From assembly GCF_932526225.1 (NCBI RefSeq), contig NC_064034.1, positions 5,254,001-5,318,000 on the forward strand: a DNA stretch of 64,000 nucleotides, read 5' to 3'. The stretch comes from Nematostella vectensis (taxonomy: Eukaryota > Cnidaria > Anthozoa > Actiniaria > Edwardsiidae). Shown here piece by piece: positions 26,305 through 34,384 of this stretch. The first letter of the stretch is position 1, and every line of letters begins with the position of its first letter. The notes under the pieces were generated by a model. It was not told the origin of the DNA, searched no databases, and was given only the letters and a program-made list of their open reading frames with translations. A program made the position numbers and the translations under genes.

Positions 26305-26320
26305 GTCTGTTACGTCCGAG

Positions 26321-26988
26321 CTAGGTTAGCTCTAATACAAGGCGAACAGGCTTGCCCTTAAAGTCCACCCGTCTACCGCAGTCATCCCTGATCCATATTT
26401 GGATACTCGAGACAAACTCAGAGGAAGATGCTGCGACACAAACGGGGATGTCGGGTCCATAGACGACTTTCTCGTGCGGTCCCCCGCAGGTTTCTAGGCA
26501 AGCGAGAACGTTTGAAGGCTCGCCTAAGGAGAGGCATCTACGATATCGCAGCAGATGTAGAGGGCCTCTATTTTTGGCAAAGCCACCTTAAGTGGGGGTC
26601 CCCCCAAGGGCAGTTCGAGGCCCCGCTCCCCCAACTGATTGTCTTTAGCCTCTAGACCAAATAGTGCGCACAGCTCGGCAATCAGGAACGCAACGCCACT
26701 GGACATAAGCGCGATCTTCCCGATGACGAGATCCAGCTTCGCGGTCAGAATCTTGCTTTCAGCGCGGTTGATCGTTTCCACGATAGACTCGGCCGTGTGG
26801 TGCCCGGCTGGCAGAGTAGCGATGGGCGGGAGGGAGGCTATGGTCGTTATCTGATGCTCCCGCTCGAGATTATACCAGCTGTTAAACAGCGAGCAGTGCC
26901 GGAGCGCCACGAAGCGTGGGCGCCTTATCGGCCCTTCGAAGAAGAGCGTCTGTTCGTCTTTGGTGAGCACAGTATGTAGGACCACCAT
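26321..26988 (-). pseudogene. Penton-like minor capsid protein, one frameshift
   Basis: The reading frame from the ATG at 26988 contains VVLHTVLTKDEQTLFFEG, RPRFVALRHCSLFNSWYNLE and LPPIATLPAGHHTAESI, and runs to about 26530. The end of the gene continues in another frame to a stop at 26321, with SIQIWIRDDCGRRVDFKG and VRLVLELT. This pattern (an NSWYNL-like strand, a P-rich PAGHHT turn, a DxxGxxVDFxGxP C-terminus) matches the single-jelly-roll penton proteins of polinton-like elements as I recall the family; the fold itself is inference. It is divergent from 27031 with only 42 bp between starts, which must hold both promoters. Confidence 0.7.
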
Positions 26989-27030
26989 TGTGTTGAACAC
27001 AGCCCGCCTTCGTGTTTAATAGGACTGAGC

Positions 27031-27459
27031 ATGGATTGGGAGGGCTGGCGGATGCTGAACGAGGAGGCCGCGAAGCCGAGGGGGCTCGCAGGGGCGGAAG
27101 AGACGAAGAAGGCAGCAACTGCGGCGGGAGCCTCTATAGCCGAACATATCAAACACGCTATAGCCGAACAAGTCAAACACGCAAAACCTGGTTTCCCTAG
27201 GTCTCTTACCTTCGGGCGGCCTCGCAGAGGCCTGCCTTACGCCGTGCCCGCGACCCCCGTGGAGAGCACGGCCTCAGACATCACCCCACTACTCACGCAG
27301 CTAGAGATACAAGTGGCTGAGGACAAATCATTCACGACTAGGGTCCGAGACATATTCAAAGAGACAGTAGTCACGCACAAGTCCGCCAAGGAGTCTCGCC
27401 GGTGGCTATCGGAGCCTTCCTATGGGTACTGGCCACTGCAACTCAACTTTGCAGTCTGA
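27031..27459 (+). pseudogene. Element protein of unknown function, probably with a C-terminal membrane helix in a shifted frame
   Basis: It opens MDWEGWRMLNEEAAKPRG with an alanine-rich amphipathic region (AGASIAEHIKHAIAEQVKHA). In the annotated frame it ends at 27459 after about 142 codons. From about 27400 the alternative frame encodes a hydrophobic run, VAIGAFLWVLATATQLCSLM, then arginines, the usual signature of a C-terminal anchor. A frameshift near 27400 is therefore likely. The family is not recognised. Confidence 0.5.
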
Positions 27460-27480
27460 TGCGCAACCGCCGGATGCGGG

Positions 27481-28548
27481 GTGTCCCTAACCGACCCCGC
27501 TTTCGCCACGCTCCCCTCTGTCATCAGGGGATTTCTAAGGTTTCACGTCTACTTTACCACGCGGAGGATACTCTACGAGCTCGGCGCTCCCCTACCTGGC
27601 GACAGCCCGTTCACTCAAAAAGGTAACCCCTACAAGAAAGCCGCTTTCGAGCGTCTATGTATAGAGTTCGGTTTGCCGCGTAAGCCGGACTTCCGATGGA
27701 AAGGCGGGCGGAACCACGGGCTAGGCGATGTGTTTGTGTTCTACCCGGGGGAGGGGTATCGCAACGTGCACGTGATCCGTGGCTACGACACGGCGGCGGA
27801 CGAGTACCCGAGCCACCTCAATCTGTTTAGCGACGAAGGTGGGACGTACAATAGTAGGAAGCAGGTGGGTTTCATACGCAACGAAGACCACGGGGGTGTG
27901 CAATATAGCTGGTTTGCGCCTCCCAAAGGTGAGGGGCTGACAAAAGCAGGGCTAGGAAGACTCGATCGCTGGGTCGAGGCGTTCGTCTACACCGTGCTTG
28001 GCGCGCAGGTAAACGTCCTTTCCTCTATCGCGGGGGCCGGTGGGCCGGCCATGGAGGCGCAGGCGGAGTTCACGAAGCTGCTTGAAGACGCGATCATAGA
28101 AAACGACATCGCTCAAAGCGTGCAAAGGTACCAGTTAGCCGTGCAGGAGGCCAAGGTGAGACTGAGTCTTGCGGTCGCACCAGGAGTGTGGCTGATGCCG
28201 AGCGATCTGGTAATAAACACGCAAAGCGTCGTGGGCTACAACAGTAAACTGCAGAAAGCCACAGACTCCATGACGCTCGGCGCGAACGCGATCAACACCG
28301 AGACAAAGCCAGTCGGTGCTCATAACATGGCCGGTGGGCATCCTAGGGAGCAACACGTGACTGATCCGAGGATCGACCGCGAGGTGCGAAGCAAGGCCGT
28401 AGTGCACGCAGAGGGCGCGGCGCCTGCCCACTCTTCACGTATGCGCAGCATGACATCACCCGGACCGGGCGAAAAGAGTGGCCACACCGCCCTCAAGGCG
28501 GGGTTGTCGGCGCTCGCGGTGGCCGCGGCGTATTACTTGTTCCGATGA
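27481..28548 (+). CDS. Element protein of about 355 residues with a C-terminal membrane anchor; start codon decayed to GTG
   Basis: The long open frame begins GTG-SLTDPAFATL; no ATG lies in frame until AMEAQAEF over halfway in, so an ancestral ATG was probably lost. Visible features are FKGG-like RWKGGRNHGLGDVFVF, YPSHLNLFSDEGG, LGAQVNVLSSIAGAGGPAME and VWLMPSDLVINTQSVVGYN, and the end ALKAGLSALAVAAAYYLF is a hydrophobic anchor. Similar uncharacterised proteins occur with such elements in cnidarians, to my recollection. It overlaps tail-to-tail by 16 bp with the next minus-strand gene. A virion or assembly role is plausible from context only. Confidence 0.6.
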   Translation: MSLTDPAFATLPSVIRGFLRFHVYFTTRRILYELGAPLPGDSPFTQKGNPYKKAAFERLCIEFGLPRKPDFRWKGGRNHGLGDVFVFYPGEGYRNVHVIRGYDTAADEYPSHLNLFSDEGGTYNSRKQVGFIRNEDHGGVQYSWFAPPKGEGLTKAGLGRLDRWVEAFVYTVLGAQVNVLSSIAGAGGPAMEAQAEFTKLLEDAIIENDIAQSVQRYQLAVQEAKVRLSLAVAPGVWLMPSDLVINTQSVVGYNSKLQKATDSMTLGANAINTETKPVGAHNMAGGHPREQHVTDPRIDREVRSKAVVHAEGAAPAHSSRMRSMTSPGPGEKSGHTALKAGLSALAVAAAYYLFR

Positions 28549-29492
28549 TTGCTTTGCATTCGACGAACCAAGAACGCGGCTACGGCTAGAATGAGCAGCC
28601 ACGCATTTTCGCCAAGGAATTTCACCGCTTCTCCTGCAGCCTTAAAGTTCGCGACGCTCCCTACTAGCCTAGGGAGAAGCTCGCCTAGCGCTTTCCCGAT
28701 AGCCTTCAGCCCGTTTCCGACCCCTCTGGCTACGGAGGAGAGCGACTCGCCGAGCGACGTCATAATGGCCGCCATCGTCGTCGCTACGGCCAACCCGATA
28801 GCGGTGACGGTAAAGCCGTACTTTTTGAAGATGGCTTTGATGCGCTCTCTGAGCGGCTTTTGGTTCTCGAGCTCTCGGTTTTCGCGTTCTAGTTCGTAAA
28901 TCTCGGATAGCCTTTCCTCGTTGCCCTCACGGGCCTCTTGGCGGCGACTCTCTGACGTGTTAGGGTCGTCGATGGTCTCCCTGTCTGTGGTTACCACCCC
29001 TTTCAGCTCTTGGACTCGTTCTGTGTTCTCCTGGATGACCGCGTCTATCTCTGCCACAGACCCCATCGCCAGCTTGAAGCCTTTTAGCTTCGCAACGTCA
29101 TGTCGAACGCCCCCGTTCTCATTGAACAGCTGTCTTGGTTTAGTCCAACCTCCTTTCTCGAGGTTGCGAAGCTGTATTAGCGTCTTTTCCCTCTGGTCTG
29201 ACTGGAACCATATCAGATTCTCGTTAAGGTCTGGGTATTTCTCCCTGAGGGACTGGAGACCGAGTCTTGTCGCTGCACCCTCTGTGGTGAACGAGGTTTA
29301 TGCGGCCGTTTGCGTCCGGGACCCCCGCGATGACGTGCTCGTCATTGGGATCGACTCCCCATCGTCGGGGTCAAACGGGATAAGGGGCGTCTCGTCGTAC
29401 CTGTCTTCGGCGGACGCACCCGGCAAGGTATCGTCAATGTCAACGTCAACATCATCCATGATGCGTAAATCATGGTACGCAATATTAGACAT
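28533..29492 (-). pseudogene. Coiled-coil plus two-helix membrane protein of the element, frame-broken
   Basis: An acidic N-terminal segment starts at the ATG 29492 and stops at 29298. The rest is open in another frame from about 29290 to 28533. It contains a conserved-looking block, NLIWFQSDQREKTLIQLRNL, then a long charged coiled coil (region 29066-28880), FKKYGFTVTAIGLAVATTMA (first hydrophobic helix), a glycine-rich amphipathic region GNGLKAIGKALGELLPRLVG, and ENAWLLILAVAAFLV (second helix) before a basic tail. The architecture suggests a membrane-active or virion membrane protein; this is inference. The gene diverges from the major capsid gene with 33 bp between starts. Confidence 0.65.
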
Positions 29493-29525
29493 GTATAACA
29501 GTCCGCACCATAGTCACGTGACTTC
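29493..29525. promoter_or_regulatory. 33-bp divergent promoter with a CACGTG E-box
   Basis: This is the only sequence between the start of the minus-strand coiled-coil gene and the ATG of the major capsid gene. It contains the palindrome TCACGTGA (29514-29521), a canonical E-box able to serve both directions. No TATA box fits in the space. Confidence 0.45.
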
Positions 29526-30773
29526 ATGCTACTAGGAATGTCAGTCAGCGATAAACTTGACCCCCAACGAACACCCAGAACTCTGGGGTTGAAAGCCGAG
29601 AGAACTGTTCACCGGGTCACTCTCAACCCGTCGACGGCTTCCCCCGGCGAGACGCTATATGTGGCGGTCCCAAAGCTATTGGAAGGCGTCACGCTTGTGC
29701 CTGGCTCCTTGAGGGTCGGTTTCGATCTCTCCATCTCATGCCAATCAAATAATACCGTCGTGAACGTCGGTCGAAATCTCGTGAGCCGCCTGAAAATCAC
29801 GTTTGCAGGAGAGACGCTCCAGGACACCAACCGCTACGATGTCTTCAAGACGTATGAGGAACTTTACCTGTCCAAGGTCGAGAGAGAGGACCGCCTGGAG
29901 CAGGGCATACAGTCAGAAAACATGCGCAAGCTTCGCTCCAAGGCTGGTGATAAAGCGACTAGTAACGCCAAGGAGAACGCTCTAAATGCCGCCCACGGGG
30001 CGAAGTACACCATCCCGCTAGACCATTCTCTGCTGATGGACCACGGCGTACTGTACCCAAGGGCGCTCTCCGAGGCGCAGCTCTTCGAGATCACGCTCGC
30101 AAAGGTTGATCAGGTAGTCGTCGGAAGCAATGCTACCAAATTATCCTACGGCATCAAAAATCTAGAGCTGGAATATGAAAGCCTGAGGGACGACAACCTC
30201 GCCCGGTCTGCAGCCGCCGCCTACCAAAACGGCACACCGTTCTTCTACGAGCAAGTGAACCTCCACAAGACCTTCGTGATTAGCAAAGGGACGGACAGCA
30301 TAATCAACGAGAGTGTCAACCTGCCGCGGAGGTCTATGAGTGGTCTGTTGCTCCTCTTTGTGGAGCCATACACGGCAGGGGCTCGCGACACCGAGAAGTT
30401 CGTGTACCCCGACATCAAGAGCGTCCGCGTTACAATCGACGGCATGCCAAACAAGGTCTTCAGCCAGGGACTACGCCCCACGGATTTCTGGAGGGAGGCG
30501 AAAAGGCGGTTCGTCAGTGGCAGCGGAGCGCCTAGTGTCAGCTCCGAGTCGTTCTATGGCCATAACAAGTTTGCTCTGTGGATCCACCTTCGAACGACGG
30601 ACGACAATGCTATCCATGGGGGCGGTCTCCGATTGGTCAACACCCGCGACGGTGTGCATCTTGTAATAAAACGCACGGCAAGCGGCACGGGTGCCGTAAA
30701 CTGTTACGTGTTTGTGGTGGCCGACGCCCAAATGAACCTTATGAACGGACAGCTAGAGTCCATACAATACTGA
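29526..30773 (+). CDS. Major capsid protein candidate (double-jelly-roll type), intact ORF of 415 codons
   Basis: This is the only large gene of the element without a visible lesion. Alternative starts are ATG 29526 and ATG 29538 (MSVSDKLDPQRTPRTLG). The sequence is rich in beta strands: LYVAVPKLLEGVTLVPGSLR early, a central YPRALSEAQLFEITLAKV, and a C-terminal half with DIKSVRVTIDGMPNKVFSQG and NKFALWIHLRTTDDN, ending VVADAQMNLMNGQLESIQY. It lies directly upstream of the packaging ATPase, the usual order of this morphogenesis module. Length and composition fit a double-jelly-roll hexon of the polinton/adintovirus/PLV kind, but motif evidence for jelly rolls is weak without structure prediction, so the call rests on family resemblance and context. 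Confidence 0.7.
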   Translation: MLLGMSVSDKLDPQRTPRTLGLKAERTVHRVTLNPSTASPGETLYVAVPKLLEGVTLVPGSLRVGFDLSISCQSNNTVVNVGRNLVSRLKITFAGETLQDTNRYDVFKTYEELYLSKVEREDRLEQGIQSENMRKLRSKAGDKATSNAKENALNAAHGAKYTIPLDHSLLMDHGVLYPRALSEAQLFEITLAKVDQVVVGSNATKLSYGIKNLELEYESLRDDNLARSAAAAYQNGTPFFYEQVNLHKTFVISKGTDSIINESVNLPRRSMSGLLLLFVEPYTAGARDTEKFVYPDIKSVRVTIDGMPNKVFSQGLRPTDFWREAKRRFVSGSGAPSVSSESFYGHNKFALWIHLRTTDDNAIHGGGLRLVNTRDGVHLVIKRTASGTGAVNCYVFVVADAQMNLMNGQLESIQY

Positions 30774-30788
30774 GCACAGTAGTACAGT

Positions 30789-31379
30789 ATTGACCAGAAA
30801 AACATCCCATTTAACGCTCTCATCGTGGGCCCGACGTCATGCGGGAAGACCCGATTCATAGTGGACCGGCTGCGCGGCCCTTTCCGGGCCAAGTTTGACT
30901 ACATCGTACTCGTGTGTCCTACCTTTGTCTACAACAAAACATACGAAGGCTTCGGCGAGGGCGACGATCGTCTGTTTGTCGTCACACCTGAGGCGGGTGA
31001 GATCGACATACTGCTGAGGTTTGTCTCCGCTGTCTTTGAAGGCACTAATACGCTAATCATACTCGACGACTGTGCGGCCTCAAAAGACGTAAAGAGGCGC
31101 TCTGATCAGTTCGTCAACTTGGCGTTCAGAGCGCGCCACGTGGGTATTAGCGTGTGGGTGATCACGCAGCAGCTCACCAGCATCACGAAGCCGTTCCGTG
31201 AGAACATCGCGGCCTTGGTGGTCTTCTATACCCCGAGCAAGGCGGACATGAAAGCTATCCTGCATGACTACGGCGCGGAGCTCTCGGAAAAAAAGATGAA
31301 AGAGTACATGAAAGCCCTCAAGACGAAAAAGTTCTCGAAGTTAGAGTTTGCTTGCGTCACCCTTATACCATTGCCCTAG
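30789..31379 (+). pseudogene. A32/FtsK-HerA-like DNA packaging ATPase, ATG lost
   Basis: Walker A GPTSCGKT, Walker B NTLIILDDC and a sensor-like VWVITQQLTS are spaced as in viral packaging ATPases of about 200 residues. The open frame extends upstream of Walker A to a stop at 30780, but no ATG occurs; the codon where the start is expected is ATT (30789). The gene follows the major capsid gene by 15 bp. It would power DNA entry into the capsid. All catalytic motifs survive, so only initiation appears damaged; use of a non-ATG start cannot be excluded. Confidence 0.85.
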
Positions 31380-31449
31380 TTGAACGGTAAGCGCAGTAAA
31401 TCACAGCCCACGAGAACGCATTGATCAGACTTGACAACACACGTGTACC

Positions 31450-31608
31450 ATGATGAACGACGAATACTTCGAGAGTCTTCTTGAGGGGGGCGCCGCAGAT
31501 ACCGAGTCGTTAGACTGCTCGACGCAGCCAGCTACCGGAGGTAAGCAAACTGAGTTAGCAGACGCGAGGGAAAAACTCGCGATTCTCGTAGCCTCGGGGA
31601 AGTCGTGA
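31450..31608 (+). CDS. Small acidic element protein (about 52 residues)
   Basis: The ORF begins MMNDEYFESLLEGG and ends EKLAILVASGKS. A single helical segment at the C-terminus is predicted by eye. It stops 3 bp before the ATG of the next gene in the same reading frame (31612), so it could be a separate gene or the N-terminal part of that protein interrupted by one stop codon. Confidence 0.45.
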   Translation: MMNDEYFESLLEGGAADTESLDCSTQPATGGKQTELADAREKLAILVASGKS

Positions 31609-31611
31609 GAG

Positions 31612-32013
31612 ATGGTAGGCAAGGCCCTGACTCACGACGACGTCAAACGCATGAGCGCCGAGGAGGTGAAGAAGTACGAGAAGCGATACGAGACCGCTCT
31701 AGCCAGCCGGACTACAGACGCCCTGGCAGACAGCTTCCTGAAGCTTACGACCAAGCTAGTAGGCATGACGCTGCCGATAGACAGTGTGGTCGATCTTCAC
31801 AACGACCGCGTGTCCGACTACATCATCAACAACAAGCTCCGCACATTGTGCGGAAGCCTGTCTCTACGCTGCGCTCGTTTGATGGCTTTAGCCGTCGGGG
31901 CGTTACACGTAGCACGTCATGTGAACACCAACGGCGCTGACACGCGGCGTCAACACGAGGTAGCAGTCGCGGACTCACCAGATGGCGAGTCTGCCATGAC
32001 GACTTTAGAGTAG
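31612..32013 (+). CDS. Element helical protein with KMSxEEVxxY and LPIDxxxxL motifs
   Basis: The 133-codon ORF from ATG 31612 has ALTHDDVKRMSAEEVKKYE, a region of predicted helices, GMTLPIDSVVDLHNDRVSDY and a weakly hydrophobic LRCARLMALAVGALHVARHV. This pattern recurs among uncharacterised cnidarian element proteins as I know them, where the segment around LPID is the most constant. Function is unknown. It belongs to the rightward run of small genes after the ATPase. Confidence 0.55.
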   Translation: MVGKALTHDDVKRMSAEEVKKYEKRYETALASRTTDALADSFLKLTTKLVGMTLPIDSVVDLHNDRVSDYIINNKLRTLCGSLSLRCARLMALAVGALHVARHVNTNGADTRRQHEVAVADSPDGESAMTTLE

Positions 32014-32066
32014 ACGCTCATTTGAAAGCTTGCCACTTCTTCAGCAACCAAATAGTTGCATCACAA

Positions 32067-32563
32067 ATGGAGGAACCTCAAGGAAGTACTAGTGCTCAGC
32101 ATCTTGCGGAACCTGACAAACAAGGTGCGGAACAAACTGCTCATGAACCTGCACGTACGCCTTCGACGTTGGTGGAGAGAATCACGAGCCCCGAGCCACC
32201 CGCGACCCGACCTAAACACCCTGGGCGAGTCGAAGCTGGAAGGCGCTTGGCAGAGTGGAACCGACTTAACAGAGCGAAGAAGAAAGCTGTGCAACACGTC
32301 GCTATGACGAACACACACCAGTCCCGGAAAGCAACTCTGCTTGGTCGGCCAGCTCGGTTATCGGGGTCGCTGGTCTTCTGGTGTCATTGATCGGCCTATA
32401 CACACGTAGGTGGGAGCTAGCTGCCGCGTTCACTCGTACACCCAAAACAGCTACCGAAGATACCGACGACGTGACTTCGCCCGCAAATGCACAGCAACCA
32501 CCGCTTGCCGTTCCTGCGAGCCGACCCGGACTATGCAAATCTCGACTGTCAGCCATGGAGTAA
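32067..32563 (+). pseudogene. Element single-pass membrane protein with a basic juxtamembrane motif, frame-broken
   Basis: The ATG at 32067 opens MEEPQGSTSAQHLAEPDKQG, a disordered Pro/Thr/Glu-rich stretch, then the basic motif HPGRVEAGRRLAEWNRLNRA. Near 32315-32330 the frame must change to enter a hydrophobic helix, SSVIGVAGLLVSLIGLYTRR, and a disordered tail ending at 32563. Low-complexity N-terminus, a GRxxAGRRLAEWN-like motif and one membrane helix are the recurrent design of this protein in related elements (recollection). Possibly a virion membrane component. Confidence 0.55.
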
Positions 32564-32593
32564 CACAAGAGCCCCACCCATATCCGCACGTCC

Positions 32594-32785
32594 GTGCATC
32601 GCAATGTTACAAAGACCACCGACGCCGCAGTCATAACTGGCCTCGTCGCCGGTATTGGCTGGGTTGGGCGCAAGGTCTTGCGCGAAGACTTAACCAAAGA
32701 CCCCTCCGCGAACGCCATGACCTACGCAAAAATGACTGCCGCTGTTGCGGGTGCTGTCGCTTTGAAAGATTACCTTGAGGACTAG
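32594..32785 (+). CDS. Small hydrophobic element protein (about 63 residues), no ATG
   Basis: The open frame contains AAVITGLVAGIGWVGRKVL, then DLTKDPSANAMTYAKMTAAV and ALKDYLED. A glycine-rich helix, a DPSxNxMxY motif and a C-terminal hydrophobic helix form a compact two-helix membrane protein. The first codon is GTG and no upstream in-frame ATG is present, so the start seems to have been lost as in the ATPase and the 355-residue gene. Confidence 0.5.
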   Translation: MHRNVTKTTDAAVITGLVAGIGWVGRKVLREDLTKDPSANAMTYAKMTAAVAGAVALKDYLED

Positions 32786-32844
32786 AAGTGTAGTCTTGTG
32801 TAGGCCACGTATTAGACTCGTGTTCACGTACACAGCATCACTCG

Positions 32845-33270
32845 ATGGCCTCCATCGCAATTTTGGTTGGTGGCGCCGTCCTAAACGCGACTGCATTCGT
32901 TGGTGGCAACTACCTCGCAAAGTTCCTGTCGAACGATGAGAGCCCTGCCTTAGCTAAGAAGGAGAGGCACGACAAGGCCCTCGAGAAATACCAACGAGAC
33001 TATGGACACTACCAACAGCGGCGACAAAAAATCCTCGATTGACAAGCGCAAAGTCGCGAGGGAGGGGCCCTCGCTAAGCAAAACTTCACCGACACTGACT
33101 ACGCGCTCAAACTCTACAACCAGACCCGGCCAAAACAATCCCTGGAGTCGATGCGGGCTCCTGAGCTGTCCGACTACTACATCCTCAGCAAAACGCAGAA
33201 AAAGGCCGAGTTGGAGTACATTTGCCCCGGCGCTCTCGCCATCGGCTACACAGCTAGCCGCTTGCTGTGA
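32845..33270 (+). pseudogene. Element membrane protein with a premature TGA
   Basis: The ATG at 32845 opens MASIAILVGGAVLNATAFVG, a hydrophobic N-terminus, then a charged helical region, KKERHDKALEKYQRDYGHYQ. The frame meets TGA at 33040-33042 and then stays open in the same frame to 33270, ending in a weakly hydrophobic ALAIGYTASRLL; RAPELSDYY and QKKAELEY lie in this second half. A single stop inside one continuous frame indicates a nonsense mutation; a C-to-T change at a CpG (CGA to TGA) would explain it. Confidence 0.65.
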
Positions 33271-33593
33271 TTTAGATCTTGGCGGCCTTTTTCCATACTG
33301 CGAGTATACGTATACGTATAAGATGATTGCAGACCGGTTGTGGAGTGTTATGCACGAGGTAGCAGCCGCTGCTAAGCGAGACAAGTCGATGATACCGAAG
33401 GTGTCGTCGATGGGTGGGTTATGTAGCTTTGGTGACACTGCTAACCGAAGTCTCGAGTTGTGGCACGCAGACAGGGAGTGCGATAAAAGATTCGCCAATG
33501 CCGTTCTTCGAGGGCCTACCGACCTCAGAAAGACCGCCTCGGCACTACCAGAGCAGACAGCAACCGCCTGTTGCAGTACATTGCCGACACGTA

Positions 33594-34384
33594 ATGGCGG
33601 CGAAGCGCATGTCCGACGAAGAACTCGATGCGTTCCTTCGTCCTATATACTACGTCAGAGGTGGCTTCCAGGGAGTGACCGCTCTGCATGCCTACTATTT
33701 TTGCCAACCGACCGCGGGTACAAGTATGCCTTGACTGTCGTTGACGTTGCTTCACGATATAAAGCCGCCCGCCCACTGAGGACTAAGAACGCGGCCGTTG
33801 TCTCCCGCGAACTCGCTGACATCTATGCAGAGGGGCCTCTCACATGGCCTAAAGTCCTCATGGTTGATAACGGCACGGAGTTCAAGGGTGCTACCACAAA
33901 GCTCCTAACAGACCACGGGGTGGAGGTCCGACGGGCTGAGCCAGGGCACCACAGGAGCCAAGCTTTCGCCGAGTCTTTCCATTGCTGGCTGGCACAGCGC
34001 CTATTTCGTGCGCAGTACTCGAAGGAGATTGCATCCGGCGGAACAAACCGCGAGTGGGTTACTACTTGGCCAATCGTCATCTCGGACATCAACGCAACGA
34101 ATACTCGCATGACTGGCTTTGCGCCTAAAGACGCCATAAAGCTGAGGCGCGTGCCTCTCAAAGCCGAAAAGCCCCCCCCCCCCCTAGAGGTCGGAACGGA
34201 GGTGTACATCGCCGTAAACGAGGAAGACCTCCAGGGCAAGGGCCGACGGCGAGCGACGGACCCGTGGTGGACGGTCAAGGCATACCCAATACTAAAGAGG
34301 GTTATGGAGCCCGGACAGTCAGTGTTGTATTACACGGCGTACTCTAAGCACGGCTTCACGCGTTCGCAGTTGCGTGTTGCTTGA
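33594..34384 (+). pseudogene. RVE-family integrase with intact DDE residues, one frameshift
   Basis: The N-terminal part begins at ATG 33594 (MAAKRMSDEELDAFLRPIYY). Near 33715 the frame shifts into the catalytic core. Core motifs are YALTVVDVASRYK (first Asp), PKVLMVDNGTEFKGA (second Asp) and QAFAESFHCWLAQRLF (Glu), with 34 residues between the second Asp and the Glu, as in retroviral-type and Polinton integrases. A C-terminal beta-rich DNA-binding region (TDPWWTVKAYPI, VLYYTAYSKHGF) ends at 34384. The enzyme would join element ends to host DNA. The upstream ORF from ATG 33323 is in the core frame but not obviously part of it. The stop TGA is directly followed by the stop of the convergent gene. 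Confidence 0.88.

Noticed and set aside
33323-33593. N-terminal extension of the integrase from ATG 33323
   Set aside because: The frame is open but does not resemble an integrase, and the likelier N-terminus (MSDEELDAFL) is in another frame. It may be a separate small gene or non-coding.
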